A stretch of DNA of 64,000 bases from Tiliqua scincoides (taxonomy: Eukaryota; Chordata; Lepidosauria; Squamata; Scincidae). The DNA lies in NCBI RefSeq assembly GCF_035046505.1, contig NC_089830.1:19470561-19534560 (forward strand), written 5' to 3'. Below the pieces are notes generated by a model, which saw only the letters and a list, made by a program, of their open reading frames with translations, made no database searches and was not told the DNA's origin. The translations under genes and the position numbers were made by a program. Within the stretch, counting starts at the first letter, position 1. The number at the start of each line of letters is the position of its first letter. Below are positions 31,050-50,765 of this stretch, one piece after another.

Positions 31050-31200
31050 CACTGCTGCCAGCAGCTGCTTTTTGCTTCATTGAGCAAAACATAAAAGTTC
31101 CTCTTTATGCAAAGCAAATGCAAATGACTGCCACCAAGCAGCTGCTTTTTACTTCATGGAGCTAAACATAAAGCTCCCTCTTGGTGCAAACCAAATGGAA
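31050..31200. repeat. Degenerate tandem duplication of about 75 bp
   Basis: AGCAGCTGCTTTTTGCTTCA...AAACATAAAAGTTCC and AGCAGCTGCTTTTTACTTCA...AAACATAAAGCTCC are successive diverged copies. Confidence 0.7.
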
Positions 31201-31214
31201 ACGTTTGGGGTGGA

Positions 31215-31611
31215 ATTCTTTTCCCTCTCACACAACACTAGAACGAGGGGACATCCACTAAAATTGAGTGTCAAGAGAACAGACAAAATATTTTTTTTAC
31301 CCAGCGGGTAATAAATCTGTGGAACTCCTTGCCACAGGATGTGGTGATGACATCTGGCCTAGATACCTTTAAATGGGGATTTGACAGCTTTCTGGGAGGA
31401 AAGTTCATCACAGGTTACAAGCCGTGATGGGTATGTGCAACCTCCTGGTTTTAGAAGTAAGCTATCTATGAATGCCAGATGCAGGGGAATGGCACTAGGA
31501 CGCAGGACTCTTTTTGTGTGCTTCCTGAGGCATTTGGTGGGCCACTGTGAGATACAGGAAACTGGACTAAATGGTCCCTTGGCCTCATCCAGTTGGGTTC
31601 TTGTGTTCTTA
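31215..31611 (+). mobile_element. CR1-like LINE 3' end
   Basis: Starts in the end of the reverse transcriptase frame (AACACTAGAACGAGGGGACA) and ends TTCTTGTGTTCTTA. Confidence 0.85.
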
Positions 31612-31807
31612 CATGGCATTTCCACCAAGGAAACAGGACAGTGAGGAAGGGTCAATTCCTTCTTCCCCAACATCACAGCCTTGGTGTGAATCTCCCCTCT
31701 ACACAACCCCATGGGTGTCTTTGCTGAAGTTTAGAAGAAATCACAGCTCTAATCACAAATCAAAAACTTGGGACTCCTTTCCCAGCCTAGGACTTGACAG
31801 CTGTTTA

Positions 31808-31982
31808 TGGGCCCAATCCTATCTGATTTTCCAGTGCTGATGTAGCCGTGATGCAGCCCTGGAGTAAGGGAACAAATGTTACCTTGAGTAGGCCTCTGTG
31901 ATTTCCCACCCAGGATGTGCAGTACACAGCCTGTTGGCACAACTGCATCAGCGCTCCACAGTTGAATAGAATTGGGCCCGAA
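31808..31982. mobile_element. Palindrome-ended MITE (CCCAATCCTATCC type)
   Basis: GGGCCCAATCCTATCTGATT and TGAATAGAATTGGGCCC form inverted ends. Confidence 0.75.
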
Positions 31983-33588
31983 AGCAGACTTCTGCCCCTT
32001 GAATAGGTGCACAAAGTTAGGCAGATGCTGCTTCACTCCCAGCTGCAAAGTTCAGGGCTGTCAAAAGTCACCCTTCTACAGAACTGGTTGAGGCAAAGGA
32101 GGTGTCCTTTGCGTTGAATCTGACAAACCAAGTCAACTTCCACCCACCCCACTGTGCCAACTAGTGCCAAAGGGCACTCAGGACAGCAAACCTGCCACTC
32201 ACAGTGATAGTGAGCAGAAGTCACAAGGGCATGAAGCAACCCAAACCACACAACGGGAGATTCTGCAACCTGTGACTCAAAAGAACTTTGGATAAGGAAA
32301 GGAAGAGCCCTCACCTGTTCACAACCACACCTGCCTTCACTTCTTGTGACAAACGGGACAACTTGAACTCAATTACACTCTGCTGGGCTTGCCCTCGTTG
32401 ACCCGGTCTGCGATCGGTACCCTGCAATTGGTTTGCCGGAAACATTCCGTGTCAATTTCACGGTGTGGCAGGCTGTCACCTTTCCTGGAGCAGCGGACTG
32501 AAATTAACCGGCATTGCTTGTCGCCCCTTTTCCTCCTCTTCCCGCACACCCTCTCTGATCACCACACTTCCGCACCAAAAAAATGTCAATGTACGACAGC
32601 CTTGAAAGCTGTTCCAAGTAACCCCTTGGAAGTTGCTGGAAGGACAGGAAATGAAATGCATTTGTCGAAAATTAACTCGCTACAAGTTTGGAGCCCAAAC
32701 AGGGGCCCCTCTCCCTGATCAGCTTATTTATTTATTTTTTATTATGAAACGGCCCGTGCATCATTTTTCTATATTTATTTCCAAACTGGTCCACACACTT
32801 AAATACAGATCAAAACGAAATATCCATAAAACCGGGCAACTGGAGTGATACAGCCTGAGAACCGAGCTAGATGTGATGCTAAATGTATGATTGTCCGGGG
32901 TGGTTTTTTCGGGGGGGGGGGCAATACTTTAAAATAGCAGTGGTGTGGGGGTTTGATCCGGATTGGAACCACAACATAGAGGGAGGGACTGTTTGGGAGA
33001 GGGACTCAAGAGCTAACACCTCCTTGTACATAAAAGGTGTCATGTTCAATCGCTGGAATCCACAGGCAGAGCTGGGGGGGGAGGGAATTGACCTTGCTCC
33101 GAATCCTGGGGAGCTGCCACCAATTGGTGTATATTTAATATTGAACCAGGTGGAAAGAAAGGCCTGACTCAGCAGAAGGCAGCTGACCACTTTTCCTTTA
33201 TGCAATTTTTTTTCTGCAGGAACCTCCCCAGTCAGCTGCCAAGAGCCCCCACTCTTAGAACAGCAACTGCAATATAGGCCGCTGTAATCCCTGATCTGTA
33301 CTAACACAGTGACACTGTAGGTTTATCAATCTATATGCAGGTTGTCCCAGAGTAAGTGTCCCCGTGGGTGCTGGAGGCAGCTGCCTCTGTACCTCTGAGC
33401 AGGGCAGGCCCAAGCCATATCCCACACATATCCTAAGAGCAAAGAGCTGAAGGAGTAGGCTGCAGAAGGCAGAAGAAGCTGGGACAAGATGAAAGTGCCT
33501 TGCAACAATGAATGGCGAAGTTGACAATGTGTACCAATCCAAATAACCACAGTTATGTAGTGCTCCACTTTTGTTTTCCATCTTTATC

Positions 33589-33912
33589 CAGTGGTGTCAC
33601 GAAGGTTTATGTCACCCAGTATTGTGGCCAGTGCACCACCCCCATGATGGACCTCCTCTCATGCAGTGGGCGGGGCAACTGCCCCAGGTGGTGGGCCATC
33701 TCCCCACCCCCTTTGTTTTTTTGGGCTATAATCTTTGATAGAATAGAGATATTTCTGCGCAGTTCGTTTCATGAGATTACACATCGTTTGATATATAACA
33801 TGATGGGATTATTTGAAAATACCAAGATTTTAACAATTTTGGTCAGTAGTGGTGTTCCTCCTCCTTGTGCTCGTCACCTGGTGCGGCCTGTACCCCCTTA
33901 GTGATGCCACTG
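33589..33912 (+). mobile_element. hAT-type MITE with 8-bp target duplication
   Basis: Ends CAGTGGTGTCAC and GTGATGCCACTG. Flanks TCTTTATC and TCTTTACC match at 7 of 8. Confidence 0.85.
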
Positions 33913-34289
33913 TCTTTACCTTATCCAAGCCAACCTGTTTGGGGTGTAACACTGCTCTCCTAATAAGGACTATCCCTCTTTCCCTCTGGGGTTGTCTCTC
34001 AAGGAAACAGACCTCCAGTTCCTCCAACTACATGTGCCAGCGTGAAACTCAAGAAGCTGTAAATCATGGAAGACTGTACTGAGCACATGCAGCTTCAGGG
34101 TGCTCCAGAGTGCTCTCTTCTTAATACATACCTGGCCAGGGTTGTATGTGCCTTTCCTTATACCTCCCCAAGTACAGCAGTGCCTTACATTGCTTACACT
34201 TAAGCAGGTGCCTTACACCTAAACCCTTCTGTTTAAACAAGCCTTCTGAGTTCATGGCCTTTTTAATATCTTTTTAACATCTTTTCTAC

Positions 34290-34500
34290 ATCTCTTAGTA
34301 TTTTTTACAGGCCTGATTCCTATGATCTGCTGCTCTATGCTCCTTTTACCTGATTTTTTAAAATCTGATTACTGTTTTTATGATATTTGTTAATATGTTA
34401 ATGTTTTTATCTGTTTTTTAATATTATGTTTTAATCTGCTTTTAACCTGTTGTAAGCCACCCTGGGTCCCTTTGGGGAGAAGGGCGGGGTATAAATAAAG

Positions 34501-34542
<42 letters not shown>
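34290..34542 (+). mobile_element. L2-like LINE 3' end with (TTA)n
   Basis: AACCTGTTGTAAGCCACCCT, GGGAGAAGGGCGGGGTATAA, ATAAAG, then (TTA)n. Same family as 35923-36320 in the opposite orientation. Confidence 0.75.
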
Positions 34543-34544
<2 letters not shown>

Positions 34545-35752
34545 ACTTTCATCTGGCTAGGGACCAGGGCATGGATGAAAATCAAAAATGGATGAATGTC
34601 ATATTTTGGCTGGTCATCTAACTATATAACACATGCAAATATGTGCAAAACCTAAATAAACAGAAATAAAACAAAAAGAAAACACAAGAACATTGATGAA
34701 GATTGTGGAAGGTTGAATGATAAAGGAAAGTATGTGGACGAAATCAGAAATGTGATTAGAATTGAAATCAGCTGAAAAAACAAAGTGATGAAAGGCATGT
34801 GGATGAAAGTCAAGGTATTCGTGTAGGGTTAGAAATGTATTTTTGCAGGTGAACATTCGACGAAGGGCCAGGTTGGATCTAGGCATAATTTCTGCCTGTG
34901 GGCCTTTTCTAGATTTCTCCCCACTGCAGGCAGGAATAAAGGAACAACAAATGTGCCACTGGAGGATCAGGATAAGAAATGCAACAGATTCTGCATATAG
35001 ATATTTTTTTCAGATTGCAGACGTGACTCTTTTTTCTTCCGTATTTTTAAACCCCAGTCCCCATTTCTCAGGCACTCAAGCCTCTCTGCTCTGAGAAGTA
35101 CTTTCAGGAGGTGTGAACATCTTCCCTGCATTTCCTGCAGCAATTAAACAAAAAAAAACCTGGAAGCCGTGTTCTGAAACCGGTGCGCTAACCTTGTCAA
35201 GTCTGCTGGGTGAGTATCATCATCCCAAATTAGCTCAAACCGGGTGACATTTTAATCTCTTGTTCCTGTAAATTAACAATAGGAAATCTTGGAGACGGTC
35301 AATCTTTTGTTTTTTTCCCCACTGTAAGTAATCTATTGGGGACATGAAAAATGCAGAGGAACACTGTTGAGAAACCAGGTTGTTGGGTAGTGAGGAAATG
35401 CTGGGTGTGTGGGGTTCAACCACATCTTCCTTTCAGAATATTTGGCTTCCGTAACCCTTTTTCTCAACTTGGCTTTGCAAATGCCTGCCTGAGGCTCTTG
35501 ACCCCGAAGTGACCTGCCGGTGATGGAATATGAAGATGACACAGTGTGAAACTCAGAGGCAGCATCTTTCCTATGACCCACACTGAGTGCCTACCAATAT
35601 TACCTTACGCATCATGCGCTCTCCAAGGATTTCACACGGTTGCTGATCAGTGCTTGAAGTCGTAAGCAAATATTTTGTCTCACCCAGGGCCTAGGAGAGG
35701 AGGGTAAAGGGGGTAATTTGTACCTGGGTCCAGGGTCAGAAAGGTTTACAAG

Positions 35753-35860
35753 AAGCCTACAGCACCCGGTATTCCCAGGTGGTCTCCCATCCAAGTACTA
35801 ACCAGGCCTGACCCTGCTTAGCTTCTGAGATCAGACAAGATCAGGCATGTGCAGGGTAAC
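35753..35860 (-). mobile_element. 5S rRNA-derived SINE lacking its 3' tail
   Basis: The 5S body is intact from AAGCCTACAGCACCCGGTAT to GGCATGTGCAGGGTAAC, but the GTTGGCAACC tail is missing and MITE sequence (35690-35748) abuts it. Confidence 0.8.
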
Positions 35861-35922
35861 AGTTGATGTTGGGGGCTAAACTGCAGGCATTCAGTGGCAA
35901 GCCATGCACCCTGTGCTCAGGA

Positions 35923-36320
35923 AATAATAATAATAATAACTTTATTTTTACCCCGCCTTTCTCCCCGAAGGGACTCAAGGCGGCTTACAACATATTAAAA
36001 ACAATTTAAAAACAGATAAAAACATATTAACACATCATAAAAAAACAGCAGAAGGCCTGTTTAAACAGAAGGGTCTTCAGGCCTTGCCGAAAGGTCTCAA
36101 GAGAGGGAGCCATTCTTAAGTCAAGGGGAAGGGAGTTCCATAGCATTGGTGCCACTACTGAGAAGGCCCTATTTCTTGCAGCCGCCCCACGTACCTCCCT
36201 AGGCGGCGGCACTTGTAAAAAGGCCTTCTCTGATGACCTGAGAGGGCGAGCCGGATTGTATGGGAGCAGGCGATCTCTAAGATCTAAGCACCCTTGAGCC
36301 TCCTTAACACCATATCACAT
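35923..36320 (-). mobile_element. L2-like LINE 3' end with reverse transcriptase C-terminus
   Basis: On the minus strand it encodes AFSVVAPMLWNSLPLDLR and LETFRQGLKTLLFKQAF, the usual end of CR1/L2-clade ORF2, then a UTR and (TTA)n. Confidence 0.8.
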
Positions 36321-37129
36321 CTGGGAGGAAACTGGCATGCTGCAGTAGCTCTTTGTCTTGTGGGTCCAATAATCATGAAGGACTGTATAGGAGCTCAGGG
36401 ACACAGTTGCAGGGCTACAGCTGCTGCAGAAGTTTGTTTTGGTGCACACAGGACACTGTCCATTCTAGTGTGACTCCAACTACAATGATGTTAATTTTCT
36501 GCAATGATTTGCTATACTTCAAAGATTTTAGAGAGACTAAGGAGTTTGTTTGGTTTTCCATTTTACTTTAGCTAGCTGCCAATCCCGTATGGCTGGGTAG
36601 ACCTGGGCTCTGCACCAAGAAGCCTGGTAGACCTGGGCTTCAAAGACTATTATGGCTGTCAGTACCCTCCCCCTGCCCTATTTTGGGCAGTAGCGTCTGC
36701 TTGGACACCCTGTTGTGCCTTCTGAGACACCAGGCGAGAGATGTGGCTGCCCAGAGAGTCCTGGTGCCCAGATCCACTGGAAAAGAGCGCAGTGCGGAGG
36801 CAGTAAACTCTGGTCTGAACAGGGACCGATTTTTTGATACTCAGCGGTTGCAAGTTTGGCAATTGCTAATCTAGATAAAGACACAGGTAGAGACAAAAAG
36901 ATGGTAGCCAGAGTGGAAGGAAGCACATGTGCATCCTTATAATCTAGTAGAGGTTTTCCAGAATTTCCAACTAGGTTCTTTCTCACTCCTACATGAAGAT
37001 GTCAAGGAGTGACTCTGGAACTTTATCCTGGCAATGGAACCTGCAGCCAAAGCATGTGTTCTACCGCAGAGCTATTTCTCTAACCCAGATCTTTGCCTCT
37101 AGCCTTCCATCCATCTCCCAGGAGCTGCA

Positions 37130-37600
37130 GGGCCCAATCAGAAACATTTTTGCAGGGGGGCTATGGAGGAATGGTGCAATGAGCCACTGCACAGCCAATC
37201 AGAGAGGGTCACAAAACAGTCACAAGACACTGAGGTCGCCCTACTCTGATTGGCTGGCCCCCGTATATATGGGGGCAGGAACAGACACCAAGTGTGGGTT
37301 GCTGTGGTGGAGTTTCTGCATGTCATGCTGCTGGTTTGTTCTGTGACTTGGATTGCTTATCGTGACTACCTTGCTGTATTCCTGACTTTTGGACCATTTG
37401 ACTGACTACTCTTCTGCCTGCTCCTTACCAATACATGCTTCTGTACTTAACAAGCCGGTGTCTGTGTCTTTGGCTCTGTTTGGGACCGCTTGCTTCCTGT
37501 GCTACCTCTCTATGCTCCCGTGCCACTCTGCAACCGGGCAAGCAAGGGCCATCCTCCCCTTCGGACCCGACACAGACGTTATATCTCGATGGTAGAATGG
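37130..37600 (+). mobile_element. Possible solo LTR-like fossil with promoter motifs
   Basis: Contains CCAATCAGAG, an inverted CTCTGATTGGCTGG, and a TATA box (GTATATATG) in LTR-like spacing, then a TG-rich, low-ORF stretch. No coding part of a retroelement is seen nearby. Family unclear; it could equally be an unrelated promoter. Confidence 0.25.
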
Positions 37601-37960
37601 CAGCAGTCAAAACGTGCACTTGAAAAGCACATGGGAGTGAATGGACCAGATGGAGCTAAGCATATTTTAATATAATATTGCATATGTAATATTGCATATA
37701 TAAGCCTACCAACAAAATATGCAGCTTACATTTAAAAAGTAAATAGTTACACAACCACTTGTTTTAGTGACTGTGAAATGAGGTAGTAAAAAATGATGCT
37801 TTAATTTTTGGTTTCGAAAGAAAGAACAAATTCAAAATGTCCATTGCAAAGCATTGTTGCGTGTATTTGACAGGACTGTAGATTATGGTAGCATGCGCGG
37901 GGGGCCCTTAGGCTTGGTGCTCAGTTGGGAGCAATTGGCTTAAAGCCGTCCCTGTAATCT
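37600..37960 (-). mobile_element. hAT-type non-autonomous element
   Basis: Reverse-oriented relative of 44455-44801: GGGAGCAATTGGCTTAAAGC, ACAACCACTTGTTTTAGTGA, TAATATTGCATATATAAGCC. Confidence 0.65.
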
Positions 37961-38881
37961 CCTTTACCTTGGAGGAAGTGGAGAGAGGAAGCATCAAGCA
38001 GATCTCTGGACGACCTCCTGCCCTGGGGGGAGGAGAGTACTCATAAGTCATTGCCCTTCCCCATACCTGTTCTTAAATGTCCACATATTTGCCCCAAGCA
38101 CAGACAGTCACCCATTTCCTGGATACCCAAAGGGAGACATGAATCAACTCTTGCTTAAGACATCGCTGTGTTTGTATGTCTTCTGTGGATCTCCCCTTGC
38201 AACCAGAAAAAGCAGTACAAGTTGAACCTCTGCCTGCAGCAACCGAGTCATTCTGTGAACTGGAAGCTGGTTTCAACCACAAGACACTGAGTGTCCATCT
38301 GTGCCACCCATTGAAGCCCCACTGGGCACAAAACCTGCCCGCTGAGACTGACTGTGTGTTGCTGCATTTGTTCATAAACCATCAGCTCTGCAGAACAGGT
38401 TTTTAATTCATCTGCCAGGTAAGAGGGAGGTCAGTCCTGCCACATCGCCATGGGGCTCTTCGCGGGTTCGAATGTGCTTATTCAGCATGCTCAGCACCCA
38501 TGTGCAATCTGCACAGATCCGACAATCCATATGCACATTCTGAAAATCCATGTGGTACAGGCCTACCTGGATCATTCCACTTGAAAATGCAGCAGGGAAA
38601 ATGACACGTTTTGGTTCGGGCCTATATATGATGGGTCAGCAATCCAGAATGCTCGCTGGCCAGACTTTTTGCAGCTCCATCTCTTGCAGCTCATTCTGTT
38701 CAGACAAAGGTTCAAGAGGCCTCTTGACGTTTCCTTTCTCTCCCCGTAGGGCATTCAAAGCAGACTACAAGCATAACATGACATTTAAAATAAAACAAAC
38801 ATTAAAATCTCCTTTAAAAAAAGACAACCTTAAAAAAATCCCATTAAAAGCAAAAAAACAAAAAACCAGCATCAGTCAATA

Positions 38882-39240
38882 ATTAAGGCAGGAGGTCTGG
38901 TCTAGAGGGTAGAGCCTCCATTTGCCTGAAGATTAACATCCACAAGGTCGCCAGTTCGAGGCCACCGGCACTGTGCGACCTTGAAGCAGCTGGCAAGCTG
39001 CAGCTGAGCTGTTCCATCTGCTCGGAGCGTGGGAGGATGGAGGCCAGAATGTGAAACCAGATCGGAGTGTAACACCTTGAATATGTAGTGGTTCTTGAAA
39101 GAAAGAACCTTCTTTCAAATTGTAAAAATCCCTGCGTGGATTTAATAAGCCTGCCTATGTAAACCGCCTTGAATAAAGTCTTGAATAAAGACCAAGAAAG
39201 GCGGTATATAAATACTGTATATTATATTATATTATTAATA
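38882..39240 (+). mobile_element. tRNA-derived SINE, second family (AGGTCTGGTCTAGAGGGT head)
   Basis: Box A region TGGTCTAGAGGGTAGAGCC, box B GGTCGCCAGTTCGAGGCC, then AAACCGCCTTGAATAAAG and GGCGGTATATAAATACTG with an AT tail. Sister copy at 43948-44317. Confidence 0.85.
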
Positions 39241-39562
39241 ATTAAGAAAAGGGCAGGCCTATAAGGGCAGCCTAGAAGCCCAACTATAGTTAAAAGCCCT
39301 GGACTCAGAAGGCCAATCTAAACAAAAGGCAGTGTACCTGAAGGAGGGGCCGAGAACAAGAAGTGACCAATCTTCCTTCTAATTTTCCGGGGGGGGGGGG
39401 GAGGAGCATGTAGAGCCCTATGATAGTTGAGAGGGAAACAGCTGTGAAGCTGAGCAACTTATAGGGGAAGCTGGTGGTGATCCAGTCTCACCCCTCTCTC
39501 TTGGGTGGTCAGTGAAAGGACAAGTCAGCAATGTCAGCCAGCAATTTCTGAGGGACATATAT

Positions 39563-39880
39563 GTTGGCAACCTTCAGTCTCGAAAGACTATGATATTGCG
39601 CTCTGAATGGTGGTTCTGGAAGAGCGTCTAGTGTGGCTGAAAAGGCCAATTCAGGAGTGACAATCCCTTCCACACCGGGAGCAAGTGCAGTCTGTCCCTG
39701 GTCTGTCTCCCTGGCTATGGGCCTTCCTTCTTTGCCTCAGACTGTTGGCCAAGTGTCTCTTCAAACTGGGAAAGGCCATGCTGCACAGCCTGCCTCCAAG
39801 CGGGCCGCTCAGAGGCCAGGGTTTCCCACCTGTTGAGGTCCACTCCTAAGGCCTTCAGATCCCTCTTGCAGATGTCAAGG
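39563..39880 (-). mobile_element. LINE C-terminal fragment with Cys/His finger
   Basis: Same family as 30304-30663 and 46796-47137. Tail GTTGGCAACCTTCAGTCTCG, then the finger region (CACACCGGGAGCAAGTGCAG). Confidence 0.8.
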
Positions 39881-40221
39881 ACAGAAACAAGACATAATTT
39901 GAGACTAAAACTGAAATGGAAGCTAAGAGGAAGAACAGGCAGCCATCAGCACCCAGCAGTACCAAAAGTTGCCGAAAGCACATTACCTGTTGTGTGTGAA
40001 GGTGCATCCTACTTTCTAACTCCACCCAGAGTTGGACCTGTTGATTTGTAAACCAAGCAGACATTACAAAGATACTGTCAACCTCCTGTGATCTTTAATC
40101 CCAAGGAAGCCAGAATGCAGGTAACATTGCACCCCTGGAACTTCTCACCGCTTGGGGAAGTGGAGCATGAGCAAATGGAGAAATAAGTAAACTCCCTGCA
40201 CATGTCAATCACATCCAAGAG

Positions 40222-40380
40222 GGTGTCATAAGATCATAAAAAAGGCCATGTTCGCTGAGATCAAGGGCTCATCTAGTGCCTTCCCGTGGAGGACATCCTC
40301 CTTCCTGTGGAGACTAACTAGATTCCTCAGAAACCCACTGGCAGAACATGGGCAAAAGCATGCTACAGCATGAGAGGGGT
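40222..40380 (-). mobile_element. Old, diverged CR1-like LINE 3' end
   Basis: CATAAGATCATAAAAAAGGC...GGGCTCATCTAGTGCC resembles the CR1 terminus but is more diverged than other copies. Confidence 0.45.
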
Positions 40381-40818
40381 GGGGGTGTTCAGTATACACC
40401 CCCATGTGCAACATCAAACATGATCGGCACTTTCCAGTTCAAAGAAAGAGCACTAATGGTTGGAGGTGATTTTGGATTTGCTGGCAAGTCTTGTACTATG
40501 TACAATTAGCACCCTCTAATGGTCCTCAGACAAATGACCCAATGGCTGATTTTATATGAAGCATTTTTTAAAAGCCATTTGGTTTTTTATCCTGTTGGAA
40601 CATCAGTTTCTCTTTTGTGGCTATTATTAGCATATGGGACACAGTGGCAAGATTGTGAGCCCCTCAGGAAGAGGGGAACCAGAGCAGAAGAGGAAGTGTG
40701 GAACAGAAGAGCCGTGGGCTAGAGTGTCTCCAGTCCTCCACATTTCGTCTTCCAGGCCATTCCCTATTTTTCTGTTTGACTCCAGAGGGTAAGAGGAGAA
40801 GGAGCAGCCTTCACAGCA

Positions 40819-41157
40819 CAGGGGTGTCAAACATAAGGCCCGGGGGCCGGAGGCGGCCCCCAGAAGCTTTTTATCTGGCCCTCAGGTTCTCAGCTGCTGA
40901 GCAGTGCTGAGGTGTTACTGCTGAAATGGTAGCCCACCTGAAAATTGGGCTTTCCCATATCATGAAATACGATCAAATTTGACATATTTTCTCTTCTGTC
41001 ATTTGCAGTTAATGAGCTTCTATATGAGAACAAGGTGCTGCTTTCTGGCCATCAGCTGCTTAGTGATGTCACTTTCTGCTTAATGACATCACTTCCAGCC
41101 CTCAGCAGGTGCCCTGAATGCTTTGGCCCTCTGTATGCAATGAGTTGGACACCCCTG
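40819..41157. mobile_element. hAT-type MITE (CAGGGGTGTCAAA ends)
   Basis: Left CAGGGGTGTCAAACATAAGG, right GAGTTGGACACCCCTG. A related right part lies at about 51130-51412, ending GGTTTGACACCCCTG. Confidence 0.8.
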
Positions 41158-42264
41158 AACTAGCATCCCATGTGGTAAGAGGAGGGCGCACCATTTGGTT
41201 CACTGCTTTGCACAAGGGAAAGTCTTGGCCTGCCCCCATTCAGGATGTTTGAAGTTTAATCTAGTTTTCCTTCTCCCTATGAGTTGAAACCCTTGGCCCT
41301 TCCTATCCTTGCAGACACGGTGACCAATTAAGAGTTTCACGCTCCCAGCTTGCTTGATTGCTTAAAAATAATTTCTAGCTATTCTCCCATCATCTTCTCT
41401 GATTGTTTGCATCCGTATTCATTTTCAAACTGCCTTGTAAACCTGCCGCCTTCCCAGAGTCACTACGTGACCTACTGGTGTCTCAGGAATGTTGCCGTAC
41501 CGCAGAATCCCTGCCTGTAATGACCATTGCCATTTCCCATCTGCAATTAAAAAGCAGCACAGTTGATTCTCTGCCGGTGATGCTCTGTGAAATCAGCGCC
41601 AATTATAGCATACGTTCAACCACAGAAGGCCCCGGCGCGTAAAGTATAACCCACACTGACCCATTCCTTGGCCGTCTGCTACATCTATCTGCCCACAAAG
41701 CTGCACCAAGCCAGGACGGAGGGTGTGGACTTGAGAGATGGGGCAAGTGATAATGACAGATCAGGAGGCGTCCCCCACGGTCAGTAAACGCCACATGTCA
41801 CCCTAAGAAAACCACTGCTGGGTCAAGGGCAGGTTAAAAGCATGTGCCACGCAGAAAGCCCAATCCTGACTTAGCTGAGATCTTGGCTGGGCTGCTGGCA
41901 AGATAAGGAATTGTTGGAAGTTACCCTCAACAGACAAGACTATTTCCTTGTGCTTTGTGTCATCAGGCTGGTAAGAGTAGTGTGCATTTTGTGCAGGGTG
42001 TAATTTGTAAAGGTGTGGGAGAGTGGAGTGCAAGCCTGCCTAGATATTCCATTCTGGGACTTGGAAGAACTTTTTCCAAATCAGGTAAGGGGGGGGAGGG
42101 GGGAGACAATGACAAACACTTGTGGCTGCTCAATTCTTGGTGCAAGGAACTCTGAGCATGCTCAGGGAGACCCTCTCCTTTGTGTGTTCCAGCACTCAAA
42201 TGAAAATGAAGCAGCTGCTTGTGTTAAGACTTCATTGAAGGCAGAGCCACAGGGGGATATCACT

Positions 42265-42492
42265 TATTTATTTATTATATTTTTCAAATTTTTATGCCGC
42301 CCTTCCTCCAAAGAGCTCAGGGCGGTGTACGCAGCTGCTCCCTTTCTTTTGCCCTCACAACAACCCTGTGAGGTTGGTGAGGCGGAGAGAAAGTGACTGG
42401 CCCAAGGTCACCCAGGAAGCTTCATGGCTGAGGGGGGTTTTGAACCTGGATCTTCCAGGTCTACCTCCCTAATCACTACACCATCCTGGCTC
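42265..42492 (-). mobile_element. tRNA-derived SINE
   Basis: TATGCCGCCCTTCCTCCAAA through TTTTGAACCTGGATCTTCCA to CACTACACCATCCTGGCTC; close to consensus and upstream of gene C exon 1. Confidence 0.85.
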
Positions 42493-42777
42493 ACTTGGGG
42501 GGGGCAGTGGGCCCAGTGGGGCTGTAGCCACTGGAGATGGGTGGGTGGAGAGGTTGTGAGGCCTTGACCCTTGAGAGATATTCCAGGCTCCTCCTTGGAT
42601 ATTTGCTTTCATTTTTTAAACATGTGCCTTGTGAACAGAAGGCCTCCTTTCCAAGTTAGAATAAGAAGAAGACAAGATACAGAACCTTAGTAAACCCTAT
42701 GTAGTTATGGGATAGTATTGCCTACTGGTTGGAGGTGTTGCTTATATAAACATTACAGTACGTAGGGTCTCTAAGTC

Positions 42778-42995
42778 AGTGATTTTCAATCTTTTTCATC
42801 TCATGGCACTAAAATTGTCAAGGCACACCATCGGGTTTTTGATAATTGCCAAGGCACACCATGCTACCAGTGGGGGGCTCACATCCCCATTGGCCCTACT
42901 AATAAACGTCCTTCTCCCAAATTCCTGTGGCACACCTGTGGACCACTCGCGGCACACCGATGTGCCACGGCACAGTGGTTGAAAATGGCTGCTCT
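42778..42995. mobile_element. hAT-type MITE (CAGTGATTTTCAA ends)
   Basis: Left AGTGATTTTCAATCTTTTTC, right GTGCCACGGCACAGTGGTTG then AAAATGGCTG; about 50 bp upstream of the gene C coding-exon acceptor. Confidence 0.7.
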
Positions 42996-43104
42996 AAGTC
43001 CTGATGCCTTTTAATCATACGTATTTCATTTCCTCCCTTCTGCAGGAAACGCCTTTAGTGAGGCCTTCAGCCACATCGCACTCTGCCTTTTCCAGGACAT
43101 AGGC

Positions 43105-50375
<7,271 letters not shown>

Positions 50376-50421
50376 GGCTATCAACAGAGCTCATCTTCTC
50401 CATGCTGAGGTCCCAGCAGTA

Positions 50422-50427
50422 AATAAA
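50422..50427 (+). promoter_or_regulatory. Gene C polyadenylation signal AATAAA
   Basis: Canonical AATAAA 47 nt after the stop codon, followed by a short GT-rich stretch (TTTGTATGAGTC). This predicts a very short 3' UTR. Confidence 0.75.
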
Positions 50428-50552
50428 TAATTTCCAAGTTTGTATGAGTCTTAATTTCCCTTTTGAGAAACCCTATAAAACAGGTGTGGGCAGAAAACAA
50501 GCTTGTTGGATCTATTTTTTTGTTTTGTTTTTACCAGAACTTCAGAACATGA

Positions 50553-50765
50553 CATAAGAAGACCCTTGCTGGATCAGGTCAAAGGCCCATCTAGTCCAGC
50601 TTCCTGTATCTCACAGTGGCCCACCAAATGCCCCAGAGAGCACACAAGACAACAGACACAACCTGCATCCTGGTGCCCTCCCCTGCATCTGGCAATCAGA
50701 GGCAGCCTGCCTCTAAAACCAAGAGCTTGCACATACCTACTATGACTTTTAACCCGTAGCAGAAC
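50553..50765 (-). mobile_element. CR1-like LINE 3' end
   Basis: CATAAGAAGACCCTTGCTGG through CTACTATGACTTTTAACCCG. Confidence 0.85.

Larger units (their letters stand above)
22590..43045. other. Intergenic region between the 5' ends of genes B and C
   Basis: About 20.5 kb with no supported protein gene. It holds the repeats listed separately. Unassigned stretches of over 300 bp include 23560-24400, 25600-26530, 29700-30240, 32040-33580, 36300-37130, 38000-38880, 39880-40220 and 41160-42000. Promoters and non-coding first exons of B and C must lie within it. One candidate donor for gene C is CAGGTAAGG at 42083; a candidate for B is GGGGGTAAGG on the minus strand near 24225. Confidence 0.5.
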
